DNA of 64,000 bases from an uncultured Veillonella sp. (GTDB lineage: Bacteria; Bacillota; Negativicutes; Veillonellales; Veillonellaceae). Made by a program: the position numbers and the translations under genes. Under the pieces are notes generated by a model. That model was not told the DNA's origin, did no database searches, and saw nothing but the letters and a program-made list of their open reading frames with translations. The stretch lies in assembly GCA_902478055.1 (NCBI GenBank), contig CABSJL010000001.1, positions 79,449 through 143,448 on the forward strand. Reading direction: 5' to 3'. This document shows, piece after piece, positions 9,670 through 17,934 of the stretch. The stretch's first letter is position 1. Every line of letters begins with the position of its first letter.

Positions 9670-10482
9670 ATGAATATACTAACGACATCTCAAAAATCTA
9701 ATGAGGCCATTCAGGAGGAAGCCAAAGCACTGGCTTCCTCTATGCATATGACATATATTAAACGAGGTAAAACATCGATACCAGCCTTATTCGGTAAGTA
9801 TCAATGCGAATATATTGCGGTTCTTGCTGGTTCTGGATTAACGATTCATTTTCCAGAAAATCAACAACATACCTTTCATTTGTCTATGGCTCAATTACGT
9901 ATATTGCGTTTACAACGCGGTGAAGGCGATCATCTAATTAATGCGGTACAAGTCATATTAGATAAAAAAGGATTATCTAATAGAGATAAATTTACATTTT
10001 TAGACTGTACAATTGGTCTTGGTAGTGACAGTATTGTAGTGAGTTATGGTTACCCACAGGCTCAAATAACTGGTCTAGAAGGGTCTTTACCTATATGGCT
10101 TGCCACTAGTCATGGTTTAGCTCATTATATTCATAGTGACGATAGTGTAACGAATGTATTGCGACGTATTAAAGTAAATCATGATACCTTTGAGCACTAT
10201 TTACCAAACCTACCTGACAATAGTATTGATATTATTTATTTTGATCCTATGTTTGAGGTGCCTGTAGAGGAAAGTCCACAATTTAAACCACTTCGGGGGC
10301 ATACTGTAGAAAGTCATATTGATGATATAATTATGTCCCAAGCTATGCGCGTTGCTAGGTATGGTATTATTATTAAAGAACGACCATTTAGTTCGGTCTT
10401 TCAGAAGTATCCACCTCACCAATGGGTGGGTGGAAAGTATAGCCGCATAGGCTATGGTGTATATATGAAGGAGTTATTGTGA
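9670..10482 (+). CDS. RsmJ-like class I SAM-dependent methyltransferase
   Basis: A 270-aa putative RNA methyltransferase. The SAM-binding motif I is FLDCTIGLGSDSIV (around 111-124), followed by the acidic ITGLEGS and a catalytic-type loop IIYFDPMFEVP. That arrangement resembles the RsmJ/YhiQ family, which methylates 16S rRNA G1516 in E. coli. The N-terminal third is less conserved. It begins one base after mutL with no obvious SD, so it probably relies on coupling. Its stop overlaps the GTG start of miaA. Fold assignment is firm; the target nucleotide is not. Confidence 0.75.
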   Translation: MNILTTSQKSNEAIQEEAKALASSMHMTYIKRGKTSIPALFGKYQCEYIAVLAGSGLTIHFPENQQHTFHLSMAQLRILRLQRGEGDHLINAVQVILDKKGLSNRDKFTFLDCTIGLGSDSIVVSYGYPQAQITGLEGSLPIWLATSHGLAHYIHSDDSVTNVLRRIKVNHDTFEHYLPNLPDNSIDIIYFDPMFEVPVEESPQFKPLRGHTVESHIDDIIMSQAMRVARYGIIIKERPFSSVFQKYPPHQWVGGKYSRIGYGVYMKELL

Positions 10483-11408
10483 ATCCCTTAATTACCATCG
10501 TTGGACCAACGGCGGTGGGCAAAACTGATTTAACCTTGGAATTAGCGGAACAACTCTATGCTGAGGTTATTTCTGGTGATGCTTACCAAGTGTATAAACA
10601 ACTCAATATTGGTACTGCGAAACCTTCTATGGATGAACTTAAGCGTGTGAAACATCATCTCATCGATATACTAGAACCAAATGATTCATATTCGGTATCT
10701 ATTTTCCAAGACCAGGCGAAAGAGATTATCACTAGATTAAATGATAGAAATATTATTCCTATTTTATCTGGTGGTACAGGACTGTATGTTCAATCATTAT
10801 TGGAAAACTATAACTTTAATGATGTTAAACCTGATGAAAGTTTGCGAATAGAACTTGATGAGCTATATAATACTAAAGGTATTGAAGGCTTGAGAGAATA
10901 TGCTTTCACATTGGGAAAAGAGCATAACATAGAAATTCAATATAGCGATAAACATCGTTTATATCGAGCTATTGAGATATTGCATCATGGTAATGTAGAT
11001 TCGTTACGAAATCAGACAAAAGATGGTTTATCCTATAAAGGACCTATCATCGGTCTCATGAGAGATCGTGATAAATTATATGAACGCATTAATCTACGCG
11101 TTGATATGATGTTTGATGCAGGTTTGATTGAAGAAGTAGAACAACTCATTAAGTCTGGAGTAAATCCAGATTGCCAAGCTTTAAAGGGGATTGGTTATAA
11201 AGAGGTTGTAGAATATATGAATGGTAGTATTAGCCTCGATGAATGCCGTGATTTAATTAAGAAGAATACTCGTCATTTTGCAAAACGCCAAATCACTTGG
11301 TATAAACGAATGCCATACATTGAATGGATACATATTGATAGCAATACATCTAAAGATTTTATATTTAATAAAGCTATGGATTTAATCCGTAGAGAAGGAT
11401 TAGCATGA
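10479..11408 (+). CDS. miaA: tRNA dimethylallyltransferase
   Basis: Transfers a dimethylallyl group to N6 of A37 in tRNA, the step before MiaB. 309 aa. The P-loop GPTAVGKT is at 8-15; DAYQVYKQLNIGTAKP and LSGGTGLYVQSL are family signatures, and GIGYKEVVEYM lies near 249-259. The start is GTG at 10479, overlapping the previous stop in a GTGA arrangement, with GGAG at 10470-10473 upstream. It overlaps the next gene by 4 bases. In many Firmicutes hfq follows miaA; here there is no room for it. Confidence 0.97.
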   Translation: MNPLITIVGPTAVGKTDLTLELAEQLYAEVISGDAYQVYKQLNIGTAKPSMDELKRVKHHLIDILEPNDSYSVSIFQDQAKEIITRLNDRNIIPILSGGTGLYVQSLLENYNFNDVKPDESLRIELDELYNTKGIEGLREYAFTLGKEHNIEIQYSDKHRLYRAIEILHHGNVDSLRNQTKDGLSYKGPIIGLMRDRDKLYERINLRVDMMFDAGLIEEVEQLIKSGVNPDCQALKGIGYKEVVEYMNGSISLDECRDLIKKNTRHFAKRQITWYKRMPYIEWIHIDSNTSKDFIFNKAMDLIRREGLA

Positions 11409-12643
11409 CATTAGAAGAAATACGCAGTAAAGCCCTTGAGATGGCTGAACCAGAATTTAAAAAATTTGAACCTATTGCATTGGCCAATACTAAAAAGGTG
11501 TTAGAAGCCTTTAAAGAATGCCAAGTATCTGATTATCATTTTACTGGTACAACTGGTTATGGTTATAACGATGTAGGGCGTGAAAAATTAGACGAAGTAT
11601 TTGCCTATGTATTTAAAGGTGAAAAGGCTATCGTTCGACCTCACTTCGTATCTGGTACACATGCGTTAGCAACTACATTAATTTCTTTGATGGGAAATGG
11701 GTCTAAAGGTACGGAGTTTATCTATGCAGTAGGGGCTCCTTACGATACGATGCAATCCGTAATTGGTGCTACTCGTGAAGTACGTGGTTCTTTAGTAGAA
11801 AAAGGCTTTACTTATACTGAGGTACCATTGAAAGATAATACCTATGATGTTGAAGCTATTGCTAACGCTGTTAATGATAATACGCGGGTAGTGGTCATTC
11901 AACGTTCTCGTGGTTATAGCACACGTGAACCATTATCCATTGCTGATATTAAGATCATTGTAGAGGCTGTAAAAGCTAAAAATCCTAATACCATTTGTTT
12001 CGTAGATAATTGCTATGGTGAATTTACAGAGCTGCAAGAACCATTAGAAGCCGGTGCTGATATTATGGCGGGCTCTCTCATTAAAAATGCAGGTGGCGGT
12101 TTGGCACCAACAGGTGGTTATATTGTTGGTAGAGAAGACCTTGTAGAAGATGCAGCATATCAACTAACTGCTCCAGGACTTGGCGATCATATGGGCTCCT
12201 ATGCTCCTGGTTATCGCTTGTTCTTCCAAGGGTTATTTATGGCACCTCACGTAGTATTACAAGCTCTTAAAGGTGCCGTATATACAGCGGCAGTTGGCGA
12301 ACTCTTAGGGTATGAAGTATTTCCTAAAGTAGATGCTGATCGCTATGATTTAATCCAAGCAATCAATCTAAAAAATGGAGAAGAAATGGAGCATTTCTGT
12401 GTAGGCATGCAAGCTTATTCTCCTGTAGATGCTCATGTACATCCTATTCCTGGTGATATGCCTGGTTATGAAGATAAAATTATCATGGCTGGTGGTACCT
12501 TTGTACAAGGCTCCTCCATTGAATTAAGTGCAGATGGTCCTGTTCGTCCACCGTATACGATTTTCATGCAAGGTGGTCTTGTATTTGAACATTCCATGCT
12601 CGGTATTTTAGGTGCTGCAGAAGAATTACTAAAACATAGATAA
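11405..12643 (+). CDS. Methionine gamma-lyase family PLP enzyme (YnbB/'aluminum resistance' type)
   Basis: A 412-aa fold-type I PLP enzyme of the YnbB family, often annotated as methionine gamma-lyase-like or aluminum resistance protein. The probable Schiff-base lysine is in AGSLIKNAGGGLAPTGGY (near residue 227), preceded by the PLP-contact aspartate in CFVDNCYGE. GTHALATTL is a phosphate-binding segment. The true substrate of the family is not established. It overlaps miaA in an ATGA arrangement and ends the operon before a strong terminator. The miaA-ynbB adjacency is conserved in Firmicutes. Confidence 0.88.
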   Translation: MTLEEIRSKALEMAEPEFKKFEPIALANTKKVLEAFKECQVSDYHFTGTTGYGYNDVGREKLDEVFAYVFKGEKAIVRPHFVSGTHALATTLISLMGNGSKGTEFIYAVGAPYDTMQSVIGATREVRGSLVEKGFTYTEVPLKDNTYDVEAIANAVNDNTRVVVIQRSRGYSTREPLSIADIKIIVEAVKAKNPNTICFVDNCYGEFTELQEPLEAGADIMAGSLIKNAGGGLAPTGGYIVGREDLVEDAAYQLTAPGLGDHMGSYAPGYRLFFQGLFMAPHVVLQALKGAVYTAAVGELLGYEVFPKVDADRYDLIQAINLKNGEEMEHFCVGMQAYSPVDAHVHPIPGDMPGYEDKIIMAGGTFVQGSSIELSADGPVRPPYTIFMQGGLVFEHSMLGILGAAEELLKHR

Positions 12644-12648
12644 TAATT

Positions 12649-12685
12649 AGAATCTCTTTCTTTTGATGAAAGGGATTCTTTTTAT
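12649..12685 (+). terminator. Intrinsic terminator closing the mutSL-miaA run
   Basis: AGAATCTCTTTC (12649-12660) pairs with GAAAGGGATTCT (12668-12679) with one G-T wobble. The loop is 7 nt and a TTTTT-A-TTT tail follows. Confidence 0.9.
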
Positions 12686-12693
12686 TTCAAATC

Positions 12694-12723
12694 TTTTCAA
12701 TATACCTAGTTCTAGGCTATAAT
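12694..12723 (+). promoter_or_regulatory. Probable sigma-70-type promoter of mnmA
   Basis: A consensus -10 TATAAT lies at 12718-12723, with a weak -35 TTTTCA at 12694-12699 (18-nt spacer), just after the preceding terminator. A second TATAAT at 12733-12738 is an alternative -10. Transcription from the first would begin near 12730 and include the whole hairpin-rich leader. Confidence 0.55.
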
Positions 12724-12728
12724 ATAAG

Positions 12729-12828
12729 TTGCTATAATTTCATAGCAATACTACTCGGACTTTTACACCGAACTAGTGTTTTACACGTCAGGCTTTCACC
12801 CTGATTAGTTTTATGATCAAGAGATCAT
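12729..12828 (+). promoter_or_regulatory. Hairpin-rich 5' leader of mnmA
   Basis: Five short inverted repeats follow one another: TTGCTAT/ATAGCAA (12729-12748), TCGG/CCGA with outer CTA/TAG (12751-12776), GTGT/ACAC (12776-12786), TCAGG/CCTGA (12788-12804) and ATGATC/GATCAT (12813-12828). None has a T-tract, so they are not terminators. The last one ends just before the SD AAAGGAG (12830-12837). I do not recognise a known riboswitch. Confidence 0.5.
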
Positions 12829-12842
12829 TAAAAGGAGAAAGT

Positions 12843-13904
12843 ATGGAAAAAGTTATCGCTGTAGCTATGAGTGGCGGCGTAGACAGTTCTTTAACGGCTG
12901 CAATGCTACTAAAACAAGGCTATAAAGTTTTTGGTATTACCCTATGGCTATGGGTGAGTGGTACACCTTATGATTCGGTTCCCCTCGCTGTAACGGATGC
13001 TAAGAAGATGTGTGATTTTCTTGGTATTGAGCATCACGTTATCGATGCTCGTGATGTATTCTACGATAATGTGGTAGATTACTTCGTAAAAGAATATGCC
13101 TATGGTCGCACACCAAATCCTTGTGTATTCTGTAATAAAAATATCAAATTTGATTTGATGCTCAATCGAGCCCTTGAACTTGGTGCAACACATATGGTTA
13201 CTGGCCATTATGCACAGGTTAAGCATAATGAAGAAACAGGTTTATATGAATTACATAAAGGCGTTGATCCTACAAAAGATCAAAGTTATGTTATGTACAA
13301 TATGAACCAACGCATTTTGAGTCATCTTATGTTCCCACTAGGTGGCCAATGTAAGACTGAAACACGTAAACTAGCTGCTGAATATGATTTACCAGTAGCT
13401 AAAAAACCAGATAGTGTAGATATTTGCTTCTTGCCTCATGGGAACTATCAAAAGCTTGTAGTAGAAGAAATGAAAGATAAACCAAAGTCTGGTAAGATCG
13501 TTACTGAAGATGGTGAGATATTAGGTAAACATAATGGTTTATTTAACTACACTATAGGCCAACGTAAGGGCCTAGGGATTGCATATAAGCATCCATTATA
13601 TGTAATTGGCTTTAATGGGGAGCGCAATGAGGTCATCGTAGGTCCTAATGAACGACTCTTTACAAATCGTATGATTTGTAAGTTCTATAATTTCTTAGAT
13701 GATACAATTCATAAAGAATTAAAAGCAGAAGGTAAAATTCGCTACGCTGCGAACCCTTCTCCATGTACTGCACGTATCTTAGATGATGATACGATGGAAG
13801 TTATCTTCGAAGAACCACAACGGGCTATTACACCAGGTCAGTCCGTAGCCTTTTATAATGGCACTCAACTATTAGGAGGTGCTGTTATCGATCGCGTATG
13901 TTAG
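12843..13904 (+). CDS. mnmA: tRNA-specific 2-thiouridylase MnmA
   Basis: ATP-dependent thiolation of U34 (s2U34) in Lys, Glu and Gln tRNAs. 353 aa. The PP-loop AMSGGVDSSLT is at 8-18. The catalytic cysteine pair is seen as NPCVFCNK (~C94) and DICFLP (~C195), the first in the family context GRTPNPC. C-terminal beta domains end with 'RAITPGQSVAFYNG'. ATG 12843 is preferred to ATG 12813: the SD AAAGGAGAAAG directly precedes it and the encoded MEKVIAVAMSGG is the normal N-terminus. ATG 12813 falls inside a leader hairpin. Confidence 0.96.
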   Translation: MEKVIAVAMSGGVDSSLTAAMLLKQGYKVFGITLWLWVSGTPYDSVPLAVTDAKKMCDFLGIEHHVIDARDVFYDNVVDYFVKEYAYGRTPNPCVFCNKNIKFDLMLNRALELGATHMVTGHYAQVKHNEETGLYELHKGVDPTKDQSYVMYNMNQRILSHLMFPLGGQCKTETRKLAAEYDLPVAKKPDSVDICFLPHGNYQKLVVEEMKDKPKSGKIVTEDGEILGKHNGLFNYTIGQRKGLGIAYKHPLYVIGFNGERNEVIVGPNERLFTNRMICKFYNFLDDTIHKELKAEGKIRYAANPSPCTARILDDDTMEVIFEEPQRAITPGQSVAFYNGTQLLGGAVIDRVC

Positions 13905-13914
13905 AAAGGAGAAT

Positions 13915-13933
13915 ACAAGTTCCTTGAACTTGT
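13915..13933 (+). promoter_or_regulatory. Perfect hairpin between Shine-Dalgarno and start codon of lepA
   Basis: ACAAGTTC (13915-13922), a three-base loop CTT, then the exact complement GAACTTGT (13926-13933). The only good SD (AAAGGAG, 13905-13911) is upstream of the hairpin and the lepA ATG (13943) is downstream, giving a linear spacing of 31 nt. Folding the hairpin reduces the effective spacing to about 12 nt. Confidence 0.7.
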
Positions 13934-13942
13934 TTACATAGT

Positions 13943-15742
13943 ATGTCAACGAAAAAGATTAGAAACTTCTGTATTATAGCTCATATCGACCATGGTAAAT
14001 CTACCATTGCCGATAGATTAATTGAATATACTGGCACATTACAAAAGCGCGAAATGGAAGCTCAAGTCTTGGACTCCATGGATTTGGAACGAGAACGTGG
14101 TATTACTATTAAGGCGCAATCTGTTCGTATTTTGTATAAAGCACAAGATGGTGAAGAGTATATCTTGAATCTCATCGATACTCCGGGCCATGTGGATTTC
14201 AGCTATGAAGTATCTCGTTCTCTTGCAGCTTGTGAAGGTGCATTACTTGTAGTAGATGCGGCACAAGGTGTAGAAGCACAAACGTTGGCAAATGTGTATC
14301 TCGCTTTAGAACACGATCTTGAAATCATTCCTGTTATTAACAAAATTGATTTGCCTTCTGCAGATCCTGATCGTGTTAAACACGAAATTGAAGATATCAT
14401 TGGTTTAGATGCATCAGAAGCAGTGTTATGTTCCGCTAAATCAGGTATCGGTATTCCTGATATTTTAGAAGCTATTGTAAATAAGGTTCCTGCACCACCA
14501 GATAAATCTGATCAACCTACGAGAGCTTTGATTTTTGATAGCCGCTTTGACTCCTATAAAGGTGCTATTGCGTATGTACGGGTAAAAGAAGGCACTATCA
14601 AGGCAAAAGATACAATTCGTATGATGCATGATAAAAAAGATTTTGATGTTACTGAGCTTGGAATCTTTACGCCAAATCTTGTACCAGTACAAGAATTACC
14701 TTGTGGATCGGTAGGTTGTATTGCAGCGAGCATCAAAAATGTAAAAGATTGCCACGTAGGTGATACGGTAACATTAGCTAATAATCCTGCACCAGAACCA
14801 TTACCTGGCTATCGTAAAGCTGTATCTATGGTATATTGTGGCTTGTATCCAACAGATTCTAAGGACTATGAAAATCTTCGGGATGCACTTGAAAAGTTAC
14901 AACTTAATGATGCTGCTCTAGAATATGAAGCTGAAACATCGTTAGCCTTGGGCTTTGGTTTCCGTTGTGGTTTCCTCGGTTTGTTACACATGGATGTAAT
15001 TCAAGAACGGTTAGAACGTGAATACAACTTATCCCTTATTACAACTGCTCCATCAGTAAACTATAAGGTTTACAAGACAAATGGGGAAATGCTTGAAGTG
15101 GATAATCCTGCTAAATTACCACCACCAACCGAAATCGACTACATTGAAGAACCTTATGTAAAAGCTACTACAATTGTACCTAAAGACTTTGTTGGTACTA
15201 TTATGGAATTATCTCAAGATAAACGTGGTGAATATCAATCCATGGAATACTTGGATGAAACACGTGTATCCGTTGTGTATCACTTGCCTTTGAGTGAAAT
15301 TATTTACGATTATTTTGATAAATTAAAATCTGCTACAAAGGGGTATGCATCTCTTGACTATGAATTGATTGGCTATAAACAATCTCCAATGGTTAAGATG
15401 GATATTCTCTTAAATGGTGATCCTGTAGATGCTTTGTCCATTATTGTACACAAGGATCGAGCTGCTACACGAGGACGTGCATTAGCGGAAAAATTAAAAG
15501 AATTAATTCCTCGTCAAATGTTTGAAATTCCTATTCAAGCAGCAGTAGGTACGAAGATTGTAGCTCGTGAAACTGTAAAAGCTTGGCGTAAAGATGTTTT
15601 GGCTAAATGTTATGGTGGCGATATTTCTCGTAAGCGTAAATTGCTAGAAAAACAAAAAGCCGGTAAGAAACGCATGAAGTCTGTAGGATCTGTAGAGATT
15701 CCACAAGAAGCATTCATGGCTATTCTCAAGGTTGAGGACTAA
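13943..15742 (+). CDS. lepA: Elongation factor 4 (LepA), ribosome-associated GTPase
   Basis: A translational GTPase that acts on the 30S/70S ribosome during back-translocation or biogenesis. 599 aa is standard. G1 AHIDHGKST (13-21), G3 DTPGHVDF, G4 NKIDLP and a G5-like SAKSG are intact. EF-G-like domains and the LepA-specific C-terminus (SRKRKLLEKQKAGKKRMK) follow. The N-terminus MSTKKIRNFCIIAHIDHGK matches the family, and an in-frame TGA at 13925 excludes an upstream start. The unusual SD-to-start hairpin is listed separately. hemW follows immediately. Confidence 0.98.
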   Translation: MSTKKIRNFCIIAHIDHGKSTIADRLIEYTGTLQKREMEAQVLDSMDLERERGITIKAQSVRILYKAQDGEEYILNLIDTPGHVDFSYEVSRSLAACEGALLVVDAAQGVEAQTLANVYLALEHDLEIIPVINKIDLPSADPDRVKHEIEDIIGLDASEAVLCSAKSGIGIPDILEAIVNKVPAPPDKSDQPTRALIFDSRFDSYKGAIAYVRVKEGTIKAKDTIRMMHDKKDFDVTELGIFTPNLVPVQELPCGSVGCIAASIKNVKDCHVGDTVTLANNPAPEPLPGYRKAVSMVYCGLYPTDSKDYENLRDALEKLQLNDAALEYEAETSLALGFGFRCGFLGLLHMDVIQERLEREYNLSLITTAPSVNYKVYKTNGEMLEVDNPAKLPPPTEIDYIEEPYVKATTIVPKDFVGTIMELSQDKRGEYQSMEYLDETRVSVVYHLPLSEIIYDYFDKLKSATKGYASLDYELIGYKQSPMVKMDILLNGDPVDALSIIVHKDRAATRGRALAEKLKELIPRQMFEIPIQAAVGTKIVARETVKAWRKDVLAKCYGGDISRKRKLLEKQKAGKKRMKSVGSVEIPQEAFMAILKVED

Positions 15743-15746
15743 TATA

Positions 15747-16931
15747 ATGAAAACAGATTCTAATACTTTGAATCTGTCTACACTTGGGGATATGGGCTTG
15801 TATGTCCATATCCCTTTTTGTAAACAGAAATGTATGTACTGTGATTTTCCTGCCTATCAAAATTTACAAGATTATTATGAAACCTATGTCTATGCCTTAG
15901 TACAAGAGATGGATCTTTGGGTTTCTGAACATCCTGAATCTAAAGAGCGGTCCATTGATACGATTTACTTTGGTGGTGGTACGCCTACTGAATTATCAAT
16001 TCAACAACTACAGATGATTGTAGATAAAATCAAAAGTACTTTTACAATTACTGATGATTGTCATATGACTATAGAGTCTAATCCTGGTGAAGTAGATCTA
16101 CAGTATCTAACTAAGTTAGTTAAACTAGGTTTTAATCGCATTAGTTTTGGTGTTCAAACCTTTGATGATAAGGCGCTTACTATGTTGCATCGCAGTCATA
16201 ATGGTGAAAAGGCTAAACAAGCTGTTTACGATGCTAAAGAGGCGGGATTTACTGATATTAATATTGATTTAATCTATGGTTTACCACGACAAACCTTAGA
16301 GGATATTCAGCGTAATTTAAATATTGTAAAAGACCTACCGATTAATCATATTTCTACGTATGGCTTACAAGTTGAGATAGGCACATATTTATATCATTTA
16401 GTACATAAGAACTTGATCTCTATTCCTAGTGAAAGTATAGATGAGTTAATGTATGATACGATGATGTCTGGTTTAAAAGAATTAGGATTTGAGCGATACG
16501 AGATTTCAAATTTCGCGAAGGGTAATTCCTATAGTCGTCATAATTTAAAATATTGGCACTATATAGACTATTTAGGCTTTGGTGCTGGTGCGCATTCCTT
16601 CTATGACGGAGTACGCCGTAGTAATAATCGTAATATAATGCCTTATATACAATCCGTTGATCGATATATTATGCCCACTATCGATACGGAGACGATTTCT
16701 GTAGAGAGGGCTCAAGAGGACTTTTGCTTTTTAGCGCTTCGCACTAAATGGGGGCTTGATGAGCAAAAATTTGAAAAAAGATTTGGCGTATCTGTTCATG
16801 ATTTATTTGGTACTACAATAAAAGATTTAGATAGTAAAGGTTTATTAACGTATCAAAATGGTACCTATCATTTAACCCCTGAAGGTGCCAAGCATGGGAA
16901 TTATGTGTTTAGTCAATTTATTCGTGAGTAA
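15747..16931 (+). CDS. hemW: HemW, radical-SAM heme chaperone
   Basis: A radical-SAM protein related to coproporphyrinogen oxidase HemN but acting as a heme chaperone in characterised bacteria. 394 aa. The 4Fe-4S motif is CKQKCMYCDF (C25, C29, C32), where HemW has CxxxCxYC-D/S-F. GGGTPTEL and the C-terminal HemN-C domain are present, while the N-terminal extension typical of true HemN is absent. The ATG at 15747 has GAGGA at 15734-15738; an in-frame TTG at 15732 lies inside lepA. The lepA-hemW pair is conserved in Firmicutes. Confidence 0.92.
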   Translation: MKTDSNTLNLSTLGDMGLYVHIPFCKQKCMYCDFPAYQNLQDYYETYVYALVQEMDLWVSEHPESKERSIDTIYFGGGTPTELSIQQLQMIVDKIKSTFTITDDCHMTIESNPGEVDLQYLTKLVKLGFNRISFGVQTFDDKALTMLHRSHNGEKAKQAVYDAKEAGFTDINIDLIYGLPRQTLEDIQRNLNIVKDLPINHISTYGLQVEIGTYLYHLVHKNLISIPSESIDELMYDTMMSGLKELGFERYEISNFAKGNSYSRHNLKYWHYIDYLGFGAGAHSFYDGVRRSNNRNIMPYIQSVDRYIMPTIDTETISVERAQEDFCFLALRTKWGLDEQKFEKRFGVSVHDLFGTTIKDLDSKGLLTYQNGTYHLTPEGAKHGNYVFSQFIRE

Positions 16932-17012
16932 TTTCTCACAGTTTCTCAAAATCTAATATGTTAGTATAAATAGGATGATGATGAATAAGCATGCTAGATT
17001 TGAGGAGGAACG

Positions 17013-17615
17013 ATGAAGACATCTGTAATATTACACGGTTTGCATAATGAATTTACTTTAGATCAAATGAAAGCATGTATAACACTGGCTGAAAAATATG
17101 GAGGATCCTTCCGTCATGTTGTAACAGGTATACAAATTACAGGTATAGAAAAAGATGATAAAGAACAGCTTATCTCTGAACTGCCTGAAGGTGTGACTAC
17201 TGTTATTCATAGGGGTGTTAATTCCTTAATCGCCTGCGTAGGTAAAGGCTATTGTAAAAATGGCCAAATGGAAACTAAAGAATTGGCTGATTATGTAGAG
17301 AGAAAACATTACGGCCGAAAAACATCTCACAAGTGCAAAATTGGTATCAGTGGCTGTGGTCGTAACTGTCCAGATGCAATGGTAAAAGATATTGCTTTTA
17401 TTGGTACGTCTCAAGGTTTTATGTTAGCTGTTGGCGGCAATACAGGAATGCGACCAGAGGCTGGTAAAATTTTGGCTAGAAAGCTTACTGTTGAGCAATC
17501 CAAAAAAGCTGTAGATATCTTAGTAGATTGGTATGCAGAACATGGCGAGCCCCGTGAGCGTATGGGAAAATTATTAGAACGCCTAGGTAATCCATTAGAA
17601 GGTGTAGAACTATAA
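17013..17615 (+). CDS. Small nitrite/sulfite reductase-like siroheme/4Fe-4S domain protein
   Basis: A 200-aa protein resembling one ferredoxin-like plus 4Fe-4S half-domain of the nitrite/sulfite reductase family. The cluster/siroheme cysteines are all present: C75-x5-C81 (ACVGKGYC) and C115-x3-C119 (SGCGRNCPDAM), with an additional C108. Full-length reductases are two to three times longer and have two such repeats, so this is a stand-alone domain. Similar orphan proteins occur in anaerobes, with undefined electron-transfer or siroheme-related roles. GAGGAGG at 17003-17009 fixes the start. Family is well supported; activity is unknown. Confidence 0.75.
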   Translation: MKTSVILHGLHNEFTLDQMKACITLAEKYGGSFRHVVTGIQITGIEKDDKEQLISELPEGVTTVIHRGVNSLIACVGKGYCKNGQMETKELADYVERKHYGRKTSHKCKIGISGCGRNCPDAMVKDIAFIGTSQGFMLAVGGNTGMRPEAGKILARKLTVEQSKKAVDILVDWYAEHGEPRERMGKLLERLGNPLEGVEL

Positions 17616-17726
17616 ATAGCTATATTTTAAGTGCTAATGGTTTTATAAATTCTTAATCTGTACGTTTATCTAGAGAGTGATTGGTTTTTCTCTGAATTTT
17701 AGTAACAATAAAATTATTAGATATAT

Positions 17727-17834
17727 AAACACTTATACTATTTCATGGTTTTAATAATACAAATTTTATTAGACCATCATATTCTACTATTTAGATTTTA
17801 GGATATGACATAAATGTAGATAGTATAAGTGTTT
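17727..17834. repeat. Palindromic element folding as a three-way junction
   Basis: AAACACTTATACTAT (17727-17741) is the exact 15-nt reverse complement of 17820-17834. Inside this outer stem are two adjacent hairpins: 17746-17776 (TGGTTT..AATAA with TTATTAGACCA, one bulge and one wobble) and 17777-17808 (TCATATTCTA with TAGGATATGA, 10 pairs including one G-T, 12-nt loop). Because it is a palindrome, both strands can fold the same way. A T-rich stretch follows. It could be a structured RNA, a terminator or a short palindromic mobile remnant. I do not recognise the family. Confidence 0.6.
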
Positions 17835-17934
17835 TCTTATTATTACACTTTGATTTTTTGACTAATTAATTAAAAATATTCAATTGTCTTTTTGACTAAA
17901 TAGATATTATTTGACTTTTTAAGGATTTTTTTGC

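Noticed and set aside
12813..12842. Ten-residue N-terminal extension of MnmA from ATG 12813
   Set aside because: It lies within a leader hairpin and lacks an SD; ATG 12843 has a strong SD and gives the family N-terminus.
16932..17012. AAATCTA/TAGATTT pair in the hemW downstream gap as a terminator
   Set aside because: Only 7 bp with a long loop and no T-tract; treated as chance in AT-rich DNA.
17629..17640. AAGTGCTAATGG resembling half a CIRCE element
   Set aside because: Only eight bases match and there is no paired arm nearby; the complete CIRCE is at 17974-18000.
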